DNA of 7,006 nucleotides from an uncultured Actinomycetes bacterium (GTDB taxonomy: Bacteria > Actinomycetota > Acidimicrobiia > Acidimicrobiales > Ilumatobacteraceae). Shown here piece after piece: positions 1 to 6,316 of this stretch. The position numbers and the translations under genes are program-made. The stretch spans positions 1 through 7,006 of the forward strand of contig CAIYHK010000134.1 of assembly GCA_903925985.1 (NCBI GenBank), in the 5' to 3' direction. Below the pieces are notes generated by a model, which made no database searches, was not told the DNA's origin, and saw only the letters and a program-made list of their open reading frames with translations. Numbering within the stretch: the stretch's first letter is position 1; the number at the start of each line of letters is the position of its first letter.

Positions 1-303
1 CGGGTCGCCAGGGTCGTGCACAGCCATAGCCAGCACGACCGATGGGGCTGCAATATTGCCGTCATCCACGATCGTTCAAGGCTAGTCGTGGTGACGTCAA
101 TATCGATTGGCAGGGATAGCCTTGGGTTTGTGGACCTAACCAATGCAGATATCCGCAAATTCATACCTGAAAAGGCTCTGAAGGATGCCCAGGTTGTTGC
201 GGCCAAGGGTTTCGGCGTTGCTGTGTATGGTGCAAAGTTTGTTCGCGACAATGCAAAAACTTGTGGCGACAAACTCCAACACTTCATGAATCGCTGTGAC
301 TAG
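1..303 (+). CDS. 3' end of an unrecognised gene (5'-truncated by the window edge)
   Basis: An open frame runs from the first base of the window to a TAG at 301-303 with no upstream stop, so this is best read as the C-terminal ~100 residues of a longer protein. A GTG at 16 could be called as a start, but it has no ribosome binding site and the frame is already open before it. The piece starts with a His-rich stretch (HSHSQHDRW), continues with a hydrophobic beta-like segment (residues about 25-36 from the GTG), and ends in a mixed charged region with two late cysteines (TCGDKL and NRCD). I see no signal peptide or membrane helix. The downstream flippase starts 11 bases later in the same direction, so co-transcription and a role in surface glycan synthesis are plausible. 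Membership of a family used in polysaccharide clusters, such as a FrhB-like or glycosyltransferase protein, is only a guess; I do not recognise it. Confidence 0.55.
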   Translation, partial: RVARVVHSHSQHDRWGCNIAVIHDRSRLVVVTSISIGRDSLGFVDLTNADIRKFIPEKALKDAQVVAAKGFGVAVYGAKFVRDNAKTCGDKLQHFMNRCD

Positions 304-314
304 CCTCTTTTCGC

Positions 315-1661
315 TTGAAGAGTTCCACTTCCAATCAACGATCTACGCGCCTTAGCGACACCCTGAGTCGGATGCCGTTGCCCGACGGCACATTCAGTAT
401 CGGTGGCGGTCTCTTAATCAACGGTCTAGCCAGCTACGCGTTCTTCAAAGTGGGACAACAAGCATTGGGCCAAGAAGGCTTCAAGCCGATAGTTGCACTT
501 TGGTTTGCCACATTCGCACTCGCACCTGGATTTTTTGGACCTATCGAACAGGAAGTGGGACGCGCACTCGCACATCGGCGCGCGCTCGGTCAGGGAAGCC
601 GACCCGTAATCAAACGCGTTATACCTCTCACCATTGCACTGGCTGTGCTGATCACACTCGTGTTGGTATTGGCTTCACCATGGCTGAATTCGGAATTCTT
701 CGAGAAAAATGCAGTGGTCACCCTCGCACTAATCATCGGCTTTGTGGCTTATGCGCCCGCACACCTTTCGCGAGGTATTTGCTCTGGAAGTGAACGCTTT
801 GCTTCCTACGGCGTGATCATGGGAGCCGACGGTCTTACTCGCATCATCGGTTGCATAGTTCTATGGCAAGCGGGTGTTGAGTCACTTATCCCCTATGCAT
901 TTGTGGTGGCGCTTGCACCGTTGGTCGGTGTGATGATCGCTGGTAGTCAGGGCAACCTACGAACCGACGATGGTCCTTCAGCATCTTGGAAAGAAGTCAC
1001 GCCAAACCTTGGATGGTTGCTGGTCGGAGCGATAGTTGCTGGCGCATTGGTCAACGCTGGGCCGATTGCGGTCGACATACTTGCAGATTCTGATCAAGCA
1101 GATGCGGTGACCAAATTTGGCAACGGTGTGTTGCTCTCACGAATTCCCCTCTTCTTGTTCCAGGCAGTGCAAGCAGCCCTCCTGCCCCGCCTCGCACGAC
1201 TCGCCGCTGTCAACAACATGGTTGAATTTCGATCTGGTTTCAAGAAACTGATGTACGTGGTGCTTGGTGTGGCAGTGATTGGCATCATTGGCTCATACGC
1301 GGTGGGCCCAAAGATTCTTGAAGTCATGTATGACGGTGGACTTGATCGCCGAACGCTGACGCTTCTTGCAGTAGGCAGTGGGATTTACATGATTGCGTTA
1401 GCCACTGCGCAGGCAGTGATCGCGCTTCACGGCCACGCTTGGGTTGCGCTCGGCTGGGTGTTGAGCATGCTCACATTTGTTGTCGTAACCGCATACTCAT
1501 CAGACGATCTCTACATGCGTGTAGAGCTTGGGCTTGTCAGTGCATCTTGTGTAGCACTGGCGATTTTCTGGTTTGCGCTCCGGGCGCGACTACGTAGTGG
1601 TGCAACAGTTGACGAAGAAAGCATCATTGAAGCTTTTGGTGAACAGCCATTGGAGGGCTGA
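315..1661 (+). CDS. Wzx/MOP-superfamily polysaccharide (lipid-linked oligosaccharide) flippase
   Basis: This is a polytopic inner-membrane protein of about 448 residues. I count 12 hydrophobic segments, at roughly residues 26-48, 58-75, 104-125, 134-152, 165-185, 190-208, 230-252, 270-290, 310-330, 347-370, 373-393 and 402-425, separated by short Arg/Lys-rich loops. Length, helix number and the helix 1-2 pattern (GGGLLINGLASYAFF, then a Gly/Pro/Glu-containing second helix) fit the polysaccharide exporters of the MOP superfamily, which flip lipid-linked sugar repeat units to the outer face of the membrane. The substrate cannot be read from sequence, and assignment to this family rather than another MOP branch is by overall pattern. 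The start is uncertain: the TTG at 315 has no Shine-Dalgarno sequence, and the ATG at 372 (residue 20, MPLPDG) would still leave all helices intact. It lies 11 bases after the upstream partial gene and converges on gmd, with 8 bases between the two stop codons. Confidence 0.85.
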   Translation: MKSSTSNQRSTRLSDTLSRMPLPDGTFSIGGGLLINGLASYAFFKVGQQALGQEGFKPIVALWFATFALAPGFFGPIEQEVGRALAHRRALGQGSRPVIKRVIPLTIALAVLITLVLVLASPWLNSEFFEKNAVVTLALIIGFVAYAPAHLSRGICSGSERFASYGVIMGADGLTRIIGCIVLWQAGVESLIPYAFVVALAPLVGVMIAGSQGNLRTDDGPSASWKEVTPNLGWLLVGAIVAGALVNAGPIAVDILADSDQADAVTKFGNGVLLSRIPLFLFQAVQAALLPRLARLAAVNNMVEFRSGFKKLMYVVLGVAVIGIIGSYAVGPKILEVMYDGGLDRRTLTLLAVGSGIYMIALATAQAVIALHGHAWVALGWVLSMLTFVVVTAYSSDDLYMRVELGLVSASCVALAIFWFALRARLRSGATVDEESIIEAFGEQPLEG

Positions 1662-1674
1662 TTCACAAGTCAGC
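1657..1674. terminator. Small hairpin spanning both stop codons of the convergent flippase and gmd genes
   Basis: GCTGATT (1657-1663) and AGTCAGC (1668-1674) pair as a 7-bp stem with one T-G wobble around a CACA loop. The hairpin contains the TGA of the flippase (1659-1661) and the complement of the gmd stop (1670-1672). It sits exactly where two converging transcripts need to end, but it is short and has no T-tract on either side, so a working intrinsic terminator is only a possibility. Confidence 0.3.
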
Positions 1675-2656
1675 GACTATTACGCGATGATTCGATCTTG
1701 AGGTCGTTTTCGACCATCAATTTCACGAGACCAGGAAAGTCAACTTCTGGCTTCCAACCAAGTTTGTTTCTGGCCTTGGTTGAATCACCGATCAGCAGAT
1801 CGACTTCGGCTGGGCGGAAATACTTGGGATCCTGCTTGACATATGGATGCCAATCATCGATACCGACTTCAGCAAATGCGATCGCCAGTAGCTCTTCAAT
1901 ACTGTGGGTCTCTCCGGTCGCGACGACGTAATCATCAGGCTGGTCTTGCTGCAGCATCAACCACATCGCTTTGACATAGTCACCCGCATAACCCCAGTCG
2001 CGCTTCGCATCGAGATTGCCGAGTGTGACTGAGTCCTGCAGACCGAGCTTGATTCGTGCCACAGCATTTGTGATCTTGCGGGTCACAAACTCAAGACCAC
2101 GACGCGGACCCTCGTGATTAAACAAAATGCCCGAGCACGCAAACAGGTCGTAGCTCTCGCGGTAGTTCACAGTGATGTCATGACCAAAGACCTTCGCGCA
2201 ACCATAAGGTGATCGTGGGTGGAACGGGGTCATTTCGTTTTGTGGCGTTTCGCGAACTTTGCCGAACATCTCAGAAGATGAGGCTTGGTAAAAACGAATC
2301 TTGTTGTTTGAGGTTCCACCGACCATCCTGATTGCCTCAAGAAGGCGCAGAACGCCGAGACCCGTAATGTTTGCGGTCAACTCCGCTTGGTTGAAGGACA
2401 TCGCCACAAATGAAATCGCACCGAGGTTGTAGACCTCATCGGGTTGTGAAGTTTCAAGCGCCTTCACTAATGACGGAAGGTCTGCGAGGTCGCCAGGAAC
2501 GGGCTGCACAAATGGAAATTCATCGCGAAGCAAATCCATTCTTGGGTTGTTTTGACCTTTCACAAGGCCGAATACGTCATATCCCTTGTTGTGAAGGAAC
2601 TCAGCTAGGTGCTGACCGTCTTGGCCCGTAATGCCGGTAATGAACGCGCGAGGCAT
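1670..2656 (-). CDS. gmd: GDP-mannose 4,6-dehydratase
   Basis: A cytosolic extended short-chain dehydrogenase of 328 residues. By family knowledge it converts GDP-D-mannose to GDP-4-keto-6-deoxy-D-mannose, the branch point to GDP-fucose, GDP-rhamnose, perosamine and similar deoxysugars. Visible motifs are the NAD(P)-binding TGITGQDG (7-14), the catalytic-loop QASSSEMFG (124-132; S127 and E129 match Thr132 and Glu134 of the E. coli enzyme), the YxxxK pair Y151/K155 in SPYGCAK, and the strongly Gmd-specific NHEGPRRG (180-187), VTRKIT (191-196) and [13 protein letters not shown] (279-291). Every catalytic position is present and the length is normal. The partner enzyme that would finish the sugar (Fcl/GMER or Rmd) is not in the window. 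The ATG at 2656 places the Rossmann motif at residue 7 as expected. No Shine-Dalgarno sequence precedes it, but a TANNNT hexamer lies 6 bases upstream, which suggests leaderless translation. Confidence 0.95.
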   Translation of the reverse strand: MPRAFITGITGQDGQHLAEFLHNKGYDVFGLVKGQNNPRMDLLRDEFPFVQPVPGDLADLPSLVKALETSQPDEVYNLGAISFVAMSFNQAELTANITGLGVLRLLEAIRMVGGTSNNKIRFYQASSSEMFGKVRETPQNEMTPFHPRSPYGCAKVFGHDITVNYRESYDLFACSGILFNHEGPRRGLEFVTRKITNAVARIKLGLQDSVTLGNLDAKRDWGYAGDYVKAMWLMLQQDQPDDYVVATGETHSIEELLAIAFAEVGIDDWHPYVKQDPKYFRPAEVDLLIGDSTKARNKLGWKPEVDFPGLVKLMVENDLKIESSRNSR

Positions 2657-2662
2657 TTTGCG

Positions 2663-2668
2663 AGTCTA
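2663..2668 (-). promoter_or_regulatory. Putative -10 element for leaderless gmd mRNA
   Basis: Read on the minus strand this is TAGACT, matching the actinobacterial TANNNT -10 pattern. Only 6 bases separate it from the gmd ATG, so transcription would begin at or next to the start codon, giving a leaderless message. This agrees with the missing ribosome binding site. I see no good -35 hexamer, so this rests on the -10 and its spacing. Confidence 0.4.
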
Positions 2669-2683
2669 TTCCTACGCCGTGTG

Positions 2684-2711
2684 CTGACTGAGGCTCGTAG
2701 GGCTCTACCAT
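2684..2711 (+). promoter_or_regulatory. Putative promoter of the cofD-cofE operon
   Basis: CTGACT (2684-2689) resembles a TTGACN -35 box and TACCAT (2706-2711) a TANNNT -10 box, with a 16-base spacer. The element lies in the ~84-base divergent region between gmd and cofD. Initiation 7-9 bases after the -10 would fall at or next to the in-frame GTG at 2720, raising the possibility of a leaderless cofD starting there. This is pattern matching on short motifs only. Confidence 0.3.
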
Positions 2712-2740
2712 CAAATTCTGTGTCTGATCAGCCCACTTCC

Positions 2741-3694
2741 ATGAATATCACCGTTCTTTGCGGTGGTGTTGGGGCTGCACGGTTCGTAAAAGCATTGCTC
2801 GCGGTCGAACCAGGAGTCACCGTGAGCGCCGTGGTGAACACTGGCGACGACACAGAATTGCACGGACTCCACATCAGCCCCGACATTGACACCGTGATTT
2901 ACACAGTCGCTGGAGCAATTGACCCTGAACGCGGCTGGGGTCTTCGCGACGAATCATGGACCGCAATGCGTTCCCTCGAGAGATATTCGCAAGTTCGGCC
3001 CATCGACTCCTCTGCTGCTCCAACTTGGTTCAATCTCGGTGACCAAGATTTGGCAACTCACTTCTACCGCACTGCGCGCCTTGGCGAGGGTGCGAGTCTT
3101 TGTGAGGTCACGGCTGAGATTGCACGTGCATGGTCGCTGCCTATCAAGGTTGTCCCAATGGCCAATGATCGTGTGCGCACACGGGTGCGGCTCCGTGACT
3201 CTGATTCGGTGATCGACTTCCAGGAGTACTTTGTTAAACATCGTCATTCACTTGCTGTCAGTGAAGTCACTTTTGAAGGTGCCGAATCAGCCACATTTAT
3301 GGGCGATGTGGAAATAGGAAACTCTGACCTCGTTGTGATTGCGCCGAGTAATCCAATTGTCTCAATTGGCCCGATTCGCGCCTTACGTGGCGTGGATGAG
3401 CACCTTGCAGCACGACGCGAATCAGTGGTGGCGATTTCACCCATCATTGCTGGTGCCGCATTAAAGGGCCCCGCTGATCGGATGCTGAGTGAACTTGGGC
3501 TCAAGTCATCTGTAGTGGGCGTTGCTGAGCTTTATGCGCCAATTTGTGGAACTTTGATTATCGATTCAGCCGATGCAGACTTGGCAAGTGCAGTGGAAGC
3601 AACAGGGATGAGATGCATCGTCACGAGCACGATCATGGGCAAACCTGAATCAGATCACGCATTGATTCAAGCCGTATTGGGAGTCGTGTCATGA
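2741..3694 (+). CDS. cofD: 2-phospho-L-lactate transferase (CofD/FbiA), coenzyme F420 biosynthesis
   Basis: Cytosolic enzyme of 317 residues that joins the phospholactate or phosphoenolpyruvate moiety of a GDP-activated donor to Fo, giving F420-0 or dehydro-F420-0; in actinobacteria the PEP-derived donor (EPPG) is the usual one. Diagnostic motifs are the N-terminal LCGGVGAARF (6-15), VNTGDDTELHGL (32-43), SPDIDTVIY (46-54), NLGDQDLATHFYRT (98-111), APSNPIVSIGPI (201-212) and ISPIIAGAALKGPA (232-245). Length is typical. The ATG at 2741 puts the conserved beta-strand at residue 3. An in-frame GTG at 2720 would add seven residues and fits a nearby promoter, while the open frame back to 2609 would run into gmd on the other strand and is unlikely to be coding. 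There is no Shine-Dalgarno sequence before the ATG. Its stop overlaps the cofE start (ATGA), so the two are one operon. The gene is mycobacterial fbiA by orthology. Confidence 0.95.
   Translation: MNITVLCGGVGAARFVKALLAVEPGVTVSAVVNTGDDTELHGLHISPDIDTVIYTVAGAIDPERGWGLRDESWTAMRSLERYSQVRPIDSSAAPTWFNLGDQDLATHFYRTARLGEGASLCEVTAEIARAWSLPIKVVPMANDRVRTRVRLRDSDSVIDFQEYFVKHRHSLAVSEVTFEGAESATFMGDVEIGNSDLVVIAPSNPIVSIGPIRALRGVDEHLAARRESVVAISPIIAGAALKGPADRMLSELGLKSSVVGVAELYAPICGTLIIDSADADLASAVEATGMRCIVTSTIMGKPESDHALIQAVLGVVS
3679..3683 (+). promoter_or_regulatory. Ribosome binding site of cofE inside cofD
   Basis: GGGAG lies 7 bases before the cofE ATG at 3691, within the last codons of cofD. It is the clearest Shine-Dalgarno sequence in the window and fixes the cofE start; with the ATGA overlap it points to translational coupling. 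Confidence 0.6.
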
Positions 3695-4404
3695 GTCGCA
3701 TTGAAGCGTGGGGCGTGACGGGAATCGGTGAGATCTCACCCGGAATACAACTCGGCGACGTCATTGCTGAAGCCTGTGCCAACGAGCCGAATGGCCCTCT
3801 TAAAGATGGTGACGTTCTTGTCGTGACACAGAAAGTCGTCTCTAAAGCCGAGGGCAGGATGGTGCAGATTGATCCCGACGATCCGCTCTCTCACAAAGCC
3901 TTAGTTGAGGAAGAGTCGGTGCGAGTTGTGCGCCGTCGTGGCGATCTGATCATTACGGAAACCAAGCATGGTTTTGTTTGCGCCAACAGTGGCATTGATC
4001 TTTCCAATGTGGATGCAGGATGGGCAGCACTTTTGCCAGTGGATTCCGACCGCAGTGCGCGCCGTATACGCGACATCGTGAAAGCCAAGCTCGGCGTTTC
4101 AGTTGGAGTGATCGTGAGTGACACGTTCGGTCGACCATGGCGAATGGGCCTAACAGATGTGGCAATCGGTGTGGCGGGAGTAGCAGGCGTCATTGACCTT
4201 CGTGGCACGCCCGATGATCGGGGTCGCATAATGCAGGTAACCGAAGTTGCAATCGCTGATGAAATTGCATCGGCCGCCGAACTCGTGATGGGCAAATCCA
4301 GTGGAATTCCAGTGGCAGTTGTGCGCGGCATTGAGCCGAACTGGTTGCGCGAATCTTCCGTTAAAGAGCTGATTCGCCCGCCAGCTGAAGACCTATTTCG
4401 CTAG
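3691..4404 (+). CDS. cofE: Coenzyme F420-0:L-glutamate ligase (CofE), stand-alone form
   Basis: Cytosolic, GTP-dependent ligase that adds L-glutamate residues to F420-0, the last stage of F420 synthesis. The 237-residue protein carries the full CofE domain: DGDVLVVTQKVVSKAEGR (39-56), TKHGFVCANSGIDLSNV (91-107), LLPVDSDRSA (114-123), VSDTFGRPWRMGLTDVAIG (142-160), the Asp/Arg-rich DLRGTPDDRGR (169-179), and SGIPVAVVRG (204-213). It ends at RPPAEDLFR (229-237), which resembles the junction where mycobacterial FbiB (about 450 residues) continues into an FMN-binding nitroreductase-like domain. That C-terminal domain is absent here, with an in-frame stop immediately after. The ATG overlaps the cofD stop and has a good GGGAG site. 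Its TAG stop shares the tetramer CTAG with the stop of the opposing gene. Calling it cofE rather than fbiB reflects the missing domain. Confidence 0.93.
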   Translation: MSRIEAWGVTGIGEISPGIQLGDVIAEACANEPNGPLKDGDVLVVTQKVVSKAEGRMVQIDPDDPLSHKALVEEESVRVVRRRGDLIITETKHGFVCANSGIDLSNVDAGWAALLPVDSDRSARRIRDIVKAKLGVSVGVIVSDTFGRPWRMGLTDVAIGVAGVAGVIDLRGTPDDRGRIMQVTEVAIADEIASAAELVMGKSSGIPVAVVRGIEPNWLRESSVKELIRPPAEDLFR

Positions 4405-5315
4405 AGATCCACCGACTTAAGCTCAGCGATTCCAGCAGCAAGATCTGTCCAGGGTTCCCAGCCGAGTGCAATCTTGGCGCGCACTGGGGAAACCGAGCAT
4501 CGGGTCAGATCTGAGGACCTTATCGATGCTTTCTTCAGGTTCTGTGTTGATTCACTGCCAACCAGTGCCCAAAGTTTTTCGATTGACGTGAGCTTCCCTG
4601 TTCCAATGTTGACAAGCGAACTCGGACCGCGACTCATTGCACGTGACAATGCATCAACTGCATCATCAATGAACAAAAAGTCACGGGACTGCTTGCCTGA
4701 CCCAAAGATGATCGGATCACGCTTGTTAAGTACACAGTCGAAAAAGTTGGCTACGACTCCATCCTCGGGCCGCTGACGCGTGCCGTAAACATGGGTCATT
4801 GCAAGCGCGGTGTAGGTGATCGTGGAACTCTCACGGTATGTGTCAAGCAAGTTGAGCAATGCGGCCGCGATTACGCCAGCCACACCGAAAGGCTTTTTCG
4901 CACGCGATTCTTTGGCGGGCAATTCCTTGGCGGGCACTTCGCCGTAAATGAGGCCCGCGGGCAAGGACATGATCACTCGGGGCTCGTCTAAGCGTTTTGC
5001 AGCTTCGAGCACCGCGAGAGTTGACGCCATGCTTTTCAGTGACGCAATCGGCTGTATTGCTTCAGGAATCAGAGCAGCGAGTTGGAACACGACTTCGGGC
5101 TGTCGCGCCGCCACAAGATCTCCAAACGACGGATGTTCGATGTCCATGTGATGAAACCGAAAGTCGCCGCCTGACGATCGCGCCGTAGCAACATTCGCGA
5201 GAGATCCGGTCGAGAGATTGTCAACAACATCTACAGCGTGCCCTTCAGCTAGCAATCGGTCGGTGAGATGTGAGCCAATGAATCCCGCACCCCCACACAC
5301 GAGGACACGCATCAT
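4401..5315 (-). CDS. NAD-dependent epimerase/dehydratase-like protein (extended SDR) lacking the catalytic residues
   Basis: An extended-SDR protein of 304 residues, similar in overall layout to UDP-glucose/UDP-glucuronate epimerases. The Rossmann motif GGAGFIGSH (8-16), the acidic end of strand 2 followed by DNLSTG (32-37), the MDIE segment (57-60), LAALIPE (79-85), VYGTRQRPEDG (176-186), GSGKQSRDFLFIDDAVDA (205-222) and NIGTG (236-240) are all present, so NAD and nucleotide-sugar binding look possible. The active site is not: the catalytic Ser/Thr region reads SLPAGLIYG (117-125) with Leu/Pro/Ala where Ser/Thr is expected, and the usual PYGASK is PFGVAG (142-147), so Tyr is Phe143 and Lys is Gly147. 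A VPAKE-LPAKE duplication (127-136) lies between these sites. It is the last gene of the minus-strand operon, overlapping the nucleotidyltransferase stop by ATGA; a second ATG directly follows the first. AAAGG 6 bases upstream is a weak ribosome site. A sugar-nucleotide-binding or regulatory role is possible; the true function is unknown. Confidence 0.85.
   Translation of the reverse strand: MMRVLVCGGAGFIGSHLTDRLLAEGHAVDVVDNLSTGSLANVATARSSGGDFRFHHMDIEHPSFGDLVAARQPEVVFQLAALIPEAIQPIASLKSMASTLAVLEAAKRLDEPRVIMSLPAGLIYGEVPAKELPAKESRAKKPFGVAGVIAAALLNLLDTYRESSTITYTALAMTHVYGTRQRPEDGVVANFFDCVLNKRDPIIFGSGKQSRDFLFIDDAVDALSRAMSRGPSSLVNIGTGKLTSIEKLWALVGSESTQNLKKASIRSSDLTRCSVSPVRAKIALGWEPWTDLAAGIAELKSVDL
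4908..4937 (-). repeat. Two-copy 15-nt tandem repeat inside the SDR-like gene
   Basis: The units 4908-4922 and 4923-4937 agree at 13 of 15 bases and encode LPAKE and VPAKE, followed by a looser SRAKK. The duplication lies in the loop just before the degenerate PFGVAG site, a region usually occupied by the conserved segment leading to the YxxxK motif. It looks like a local in-frame duplication. Confidence 0.7.
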
Positions 5316-6316
5316 GAAACCTTTGAGGGATCCGGAATTAGTGCATCCGCAATCTGGCTACCAGCCTGGACGACACCATCGGCCCCGATCATTGAATGGG
5401 CAACTTTGCAACACGGATCTATGCGTCCCATCACAGTGCTCTGATTGACCACCGACTGGGTAGCCACGTAAGAACCAGGGAGTAGCACCGAATTGGTGAT
5501 CTTGGCTCCGAACTCAACTGTGGCACCTGCACAGATGATGGAGTTCTCGATCAAGGCATCTGGTGCCACCGTTGCAGACTCAGCGACCGGGTGGACTTTA
5601 AACCGACGGTTGCCGTTGATTGTGTCCAAATTGGCTTGCAAGTAAGTGTCAGCGCGGCCCGCGTCAATCCAATAGACATCTGCTGGCATTGCATACATGC
5701 GTCCCGTGGCGGCAATTGCTGGGAAAACCTCGCGCTCAACCGACATGCGCGCCCCAACAGGCACAAGATCAATCACACTTGGCTCAAGAACATACGTGCC
5801 CGCATTAATCATTCGGCTTGCGGTGTCACCCGGCTGGGGTTTTTCGACAAATCGGGTCACTCGACCTTCACCATCGGTTTCCACCACGCCATATTGCGAC
5901 GGGTCGTCAACTGGGATCAGGTGAATGGTCGCTTGTGCCCCTCGCTCGCGGTGAAAAGTGACAAGGTCAGCAACATTGAGGTCGGTGAGCACATCACCGT
6001 TAGCAACTACAAAGGTCTCGTTGATACCGGAGTGTCGCGCAGCGAATGCAATTGCGCCTGCAGTGTCCAGTGGCTCTGGCTCAACTGCGTAATGGAGTTG
6101 TGCGCCAGCACAAGTTGAATCAGGAAAGCGTTCCATGAACGGCTCGGGTTTGAACCCAAGCGCAAGAGTTACTTCTGTAACCCCACCTGCCACGAGGGTC
6201 TCGATTGCGCGCTCAACTAGGGGCACATGTCCAACCGGCAAAAGCGGTTTAGGGATCGAATAGGTAAGCGGTCGCAGCCTCGTGCCGAATCCACCGACGA
6301 GGACAACCGCGTGCAT
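5312..6316 (-). CDS. Mannose-1-phosphate guanylyltransferase-like NDP-sugar pyrophosphorylase
   Basis: Cytosolic nucleotidyltransferase of 334 residues that couples a sugar-1-phosphate to an NTP; GDP-mannose is the likely product. Residues 1-235 form the GT-A-like pyrophosphorylase domain: the signature LVGGFGTRLRPLT (6-18) with SIPKPLLPVG (20-29), the NGDVLTD metal-binding site (106-112), VEKP (157-160), INAGTYVLEP (170-179) and YWIDAGRADTY (215-225) with the second metal Asp at 218. Residues from about 240 to the end show hexapeptide-like alternation (ATVAPDALIENS, AGATVEFGAKITNS, MGRIDPCCKV) typical of a C-terminal left-handed beta-helix. The resemblance is to the actinobacterial ManB/ManC type that, as I recall, sits near fbiAB in Mycobacterium. 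Nucleotide and sugar specificity cannot be proven by eye; glucose-1-phosphate thymidylyl- or uridylyltransferase is the alternative. Its start shares one base with the upstream stop (TGATG) and its stop overlaps the next start, implying coupled translation. Confidence 0.9.
   Translation of the reverse strand: MHAVVLVGGFGTRLRPLTYSIPKPLLPVGHVPLVERAIETLVAGGVTEVTLALGFKPEPFMERFPDSTCAGAQLHYAVEPEPLDTAGAIAFAARHSGINETFVVANGDVLTDLNVADLVTFHRERGAQATIHLIPVDDPSQYGVVETDGEGRVTRFVEKPQPGDTASRMINAGTYVLEPSVIDLVPVGARMSVEREVFPAIAATGRMYAMPADVYWIDAGRADTYLQANLDTINGNRRFKVHPVAESATVAPDALIENSIICAGATVEFGAKITNSVLLPGSYVATQSVVNQSTVMGRIDPCCKVAHSMIGADGVVQAGSQIADALIPDPSKVS

Noticed and set aside
2609..2740. N-terminal extension of cofD by up to 44 residues
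   Set aside because: It overlaps the start of gmd on the other strand, has no family resemblance, and the conserved CofD N-terminus begins at the ATG at 2741; at most the GTG at 2720 is plausible.
3891..4331. 146-codon minus-strand open frame inside cofE
   Set aside because: Antisense to the conserved CofE core; low-complexity Thr/Ser/Arg composition typical of a shadow frame.
4401..5315. Reading the SDR-like gene as a decaying pseudogene
   Set aside because: The frame is intact over 304 codons, keeps NAD-binding and C-terminal motifs and precise overlaps with its neighbours; loss is confined to the catalytic positions.
5591..6118. 175-codon plus-strand open frame
   Set aside because: It lies fully antisense to the well-supported nucleotidyltransferase gene and its translation has no recognisable domain; it is a shadow frame.
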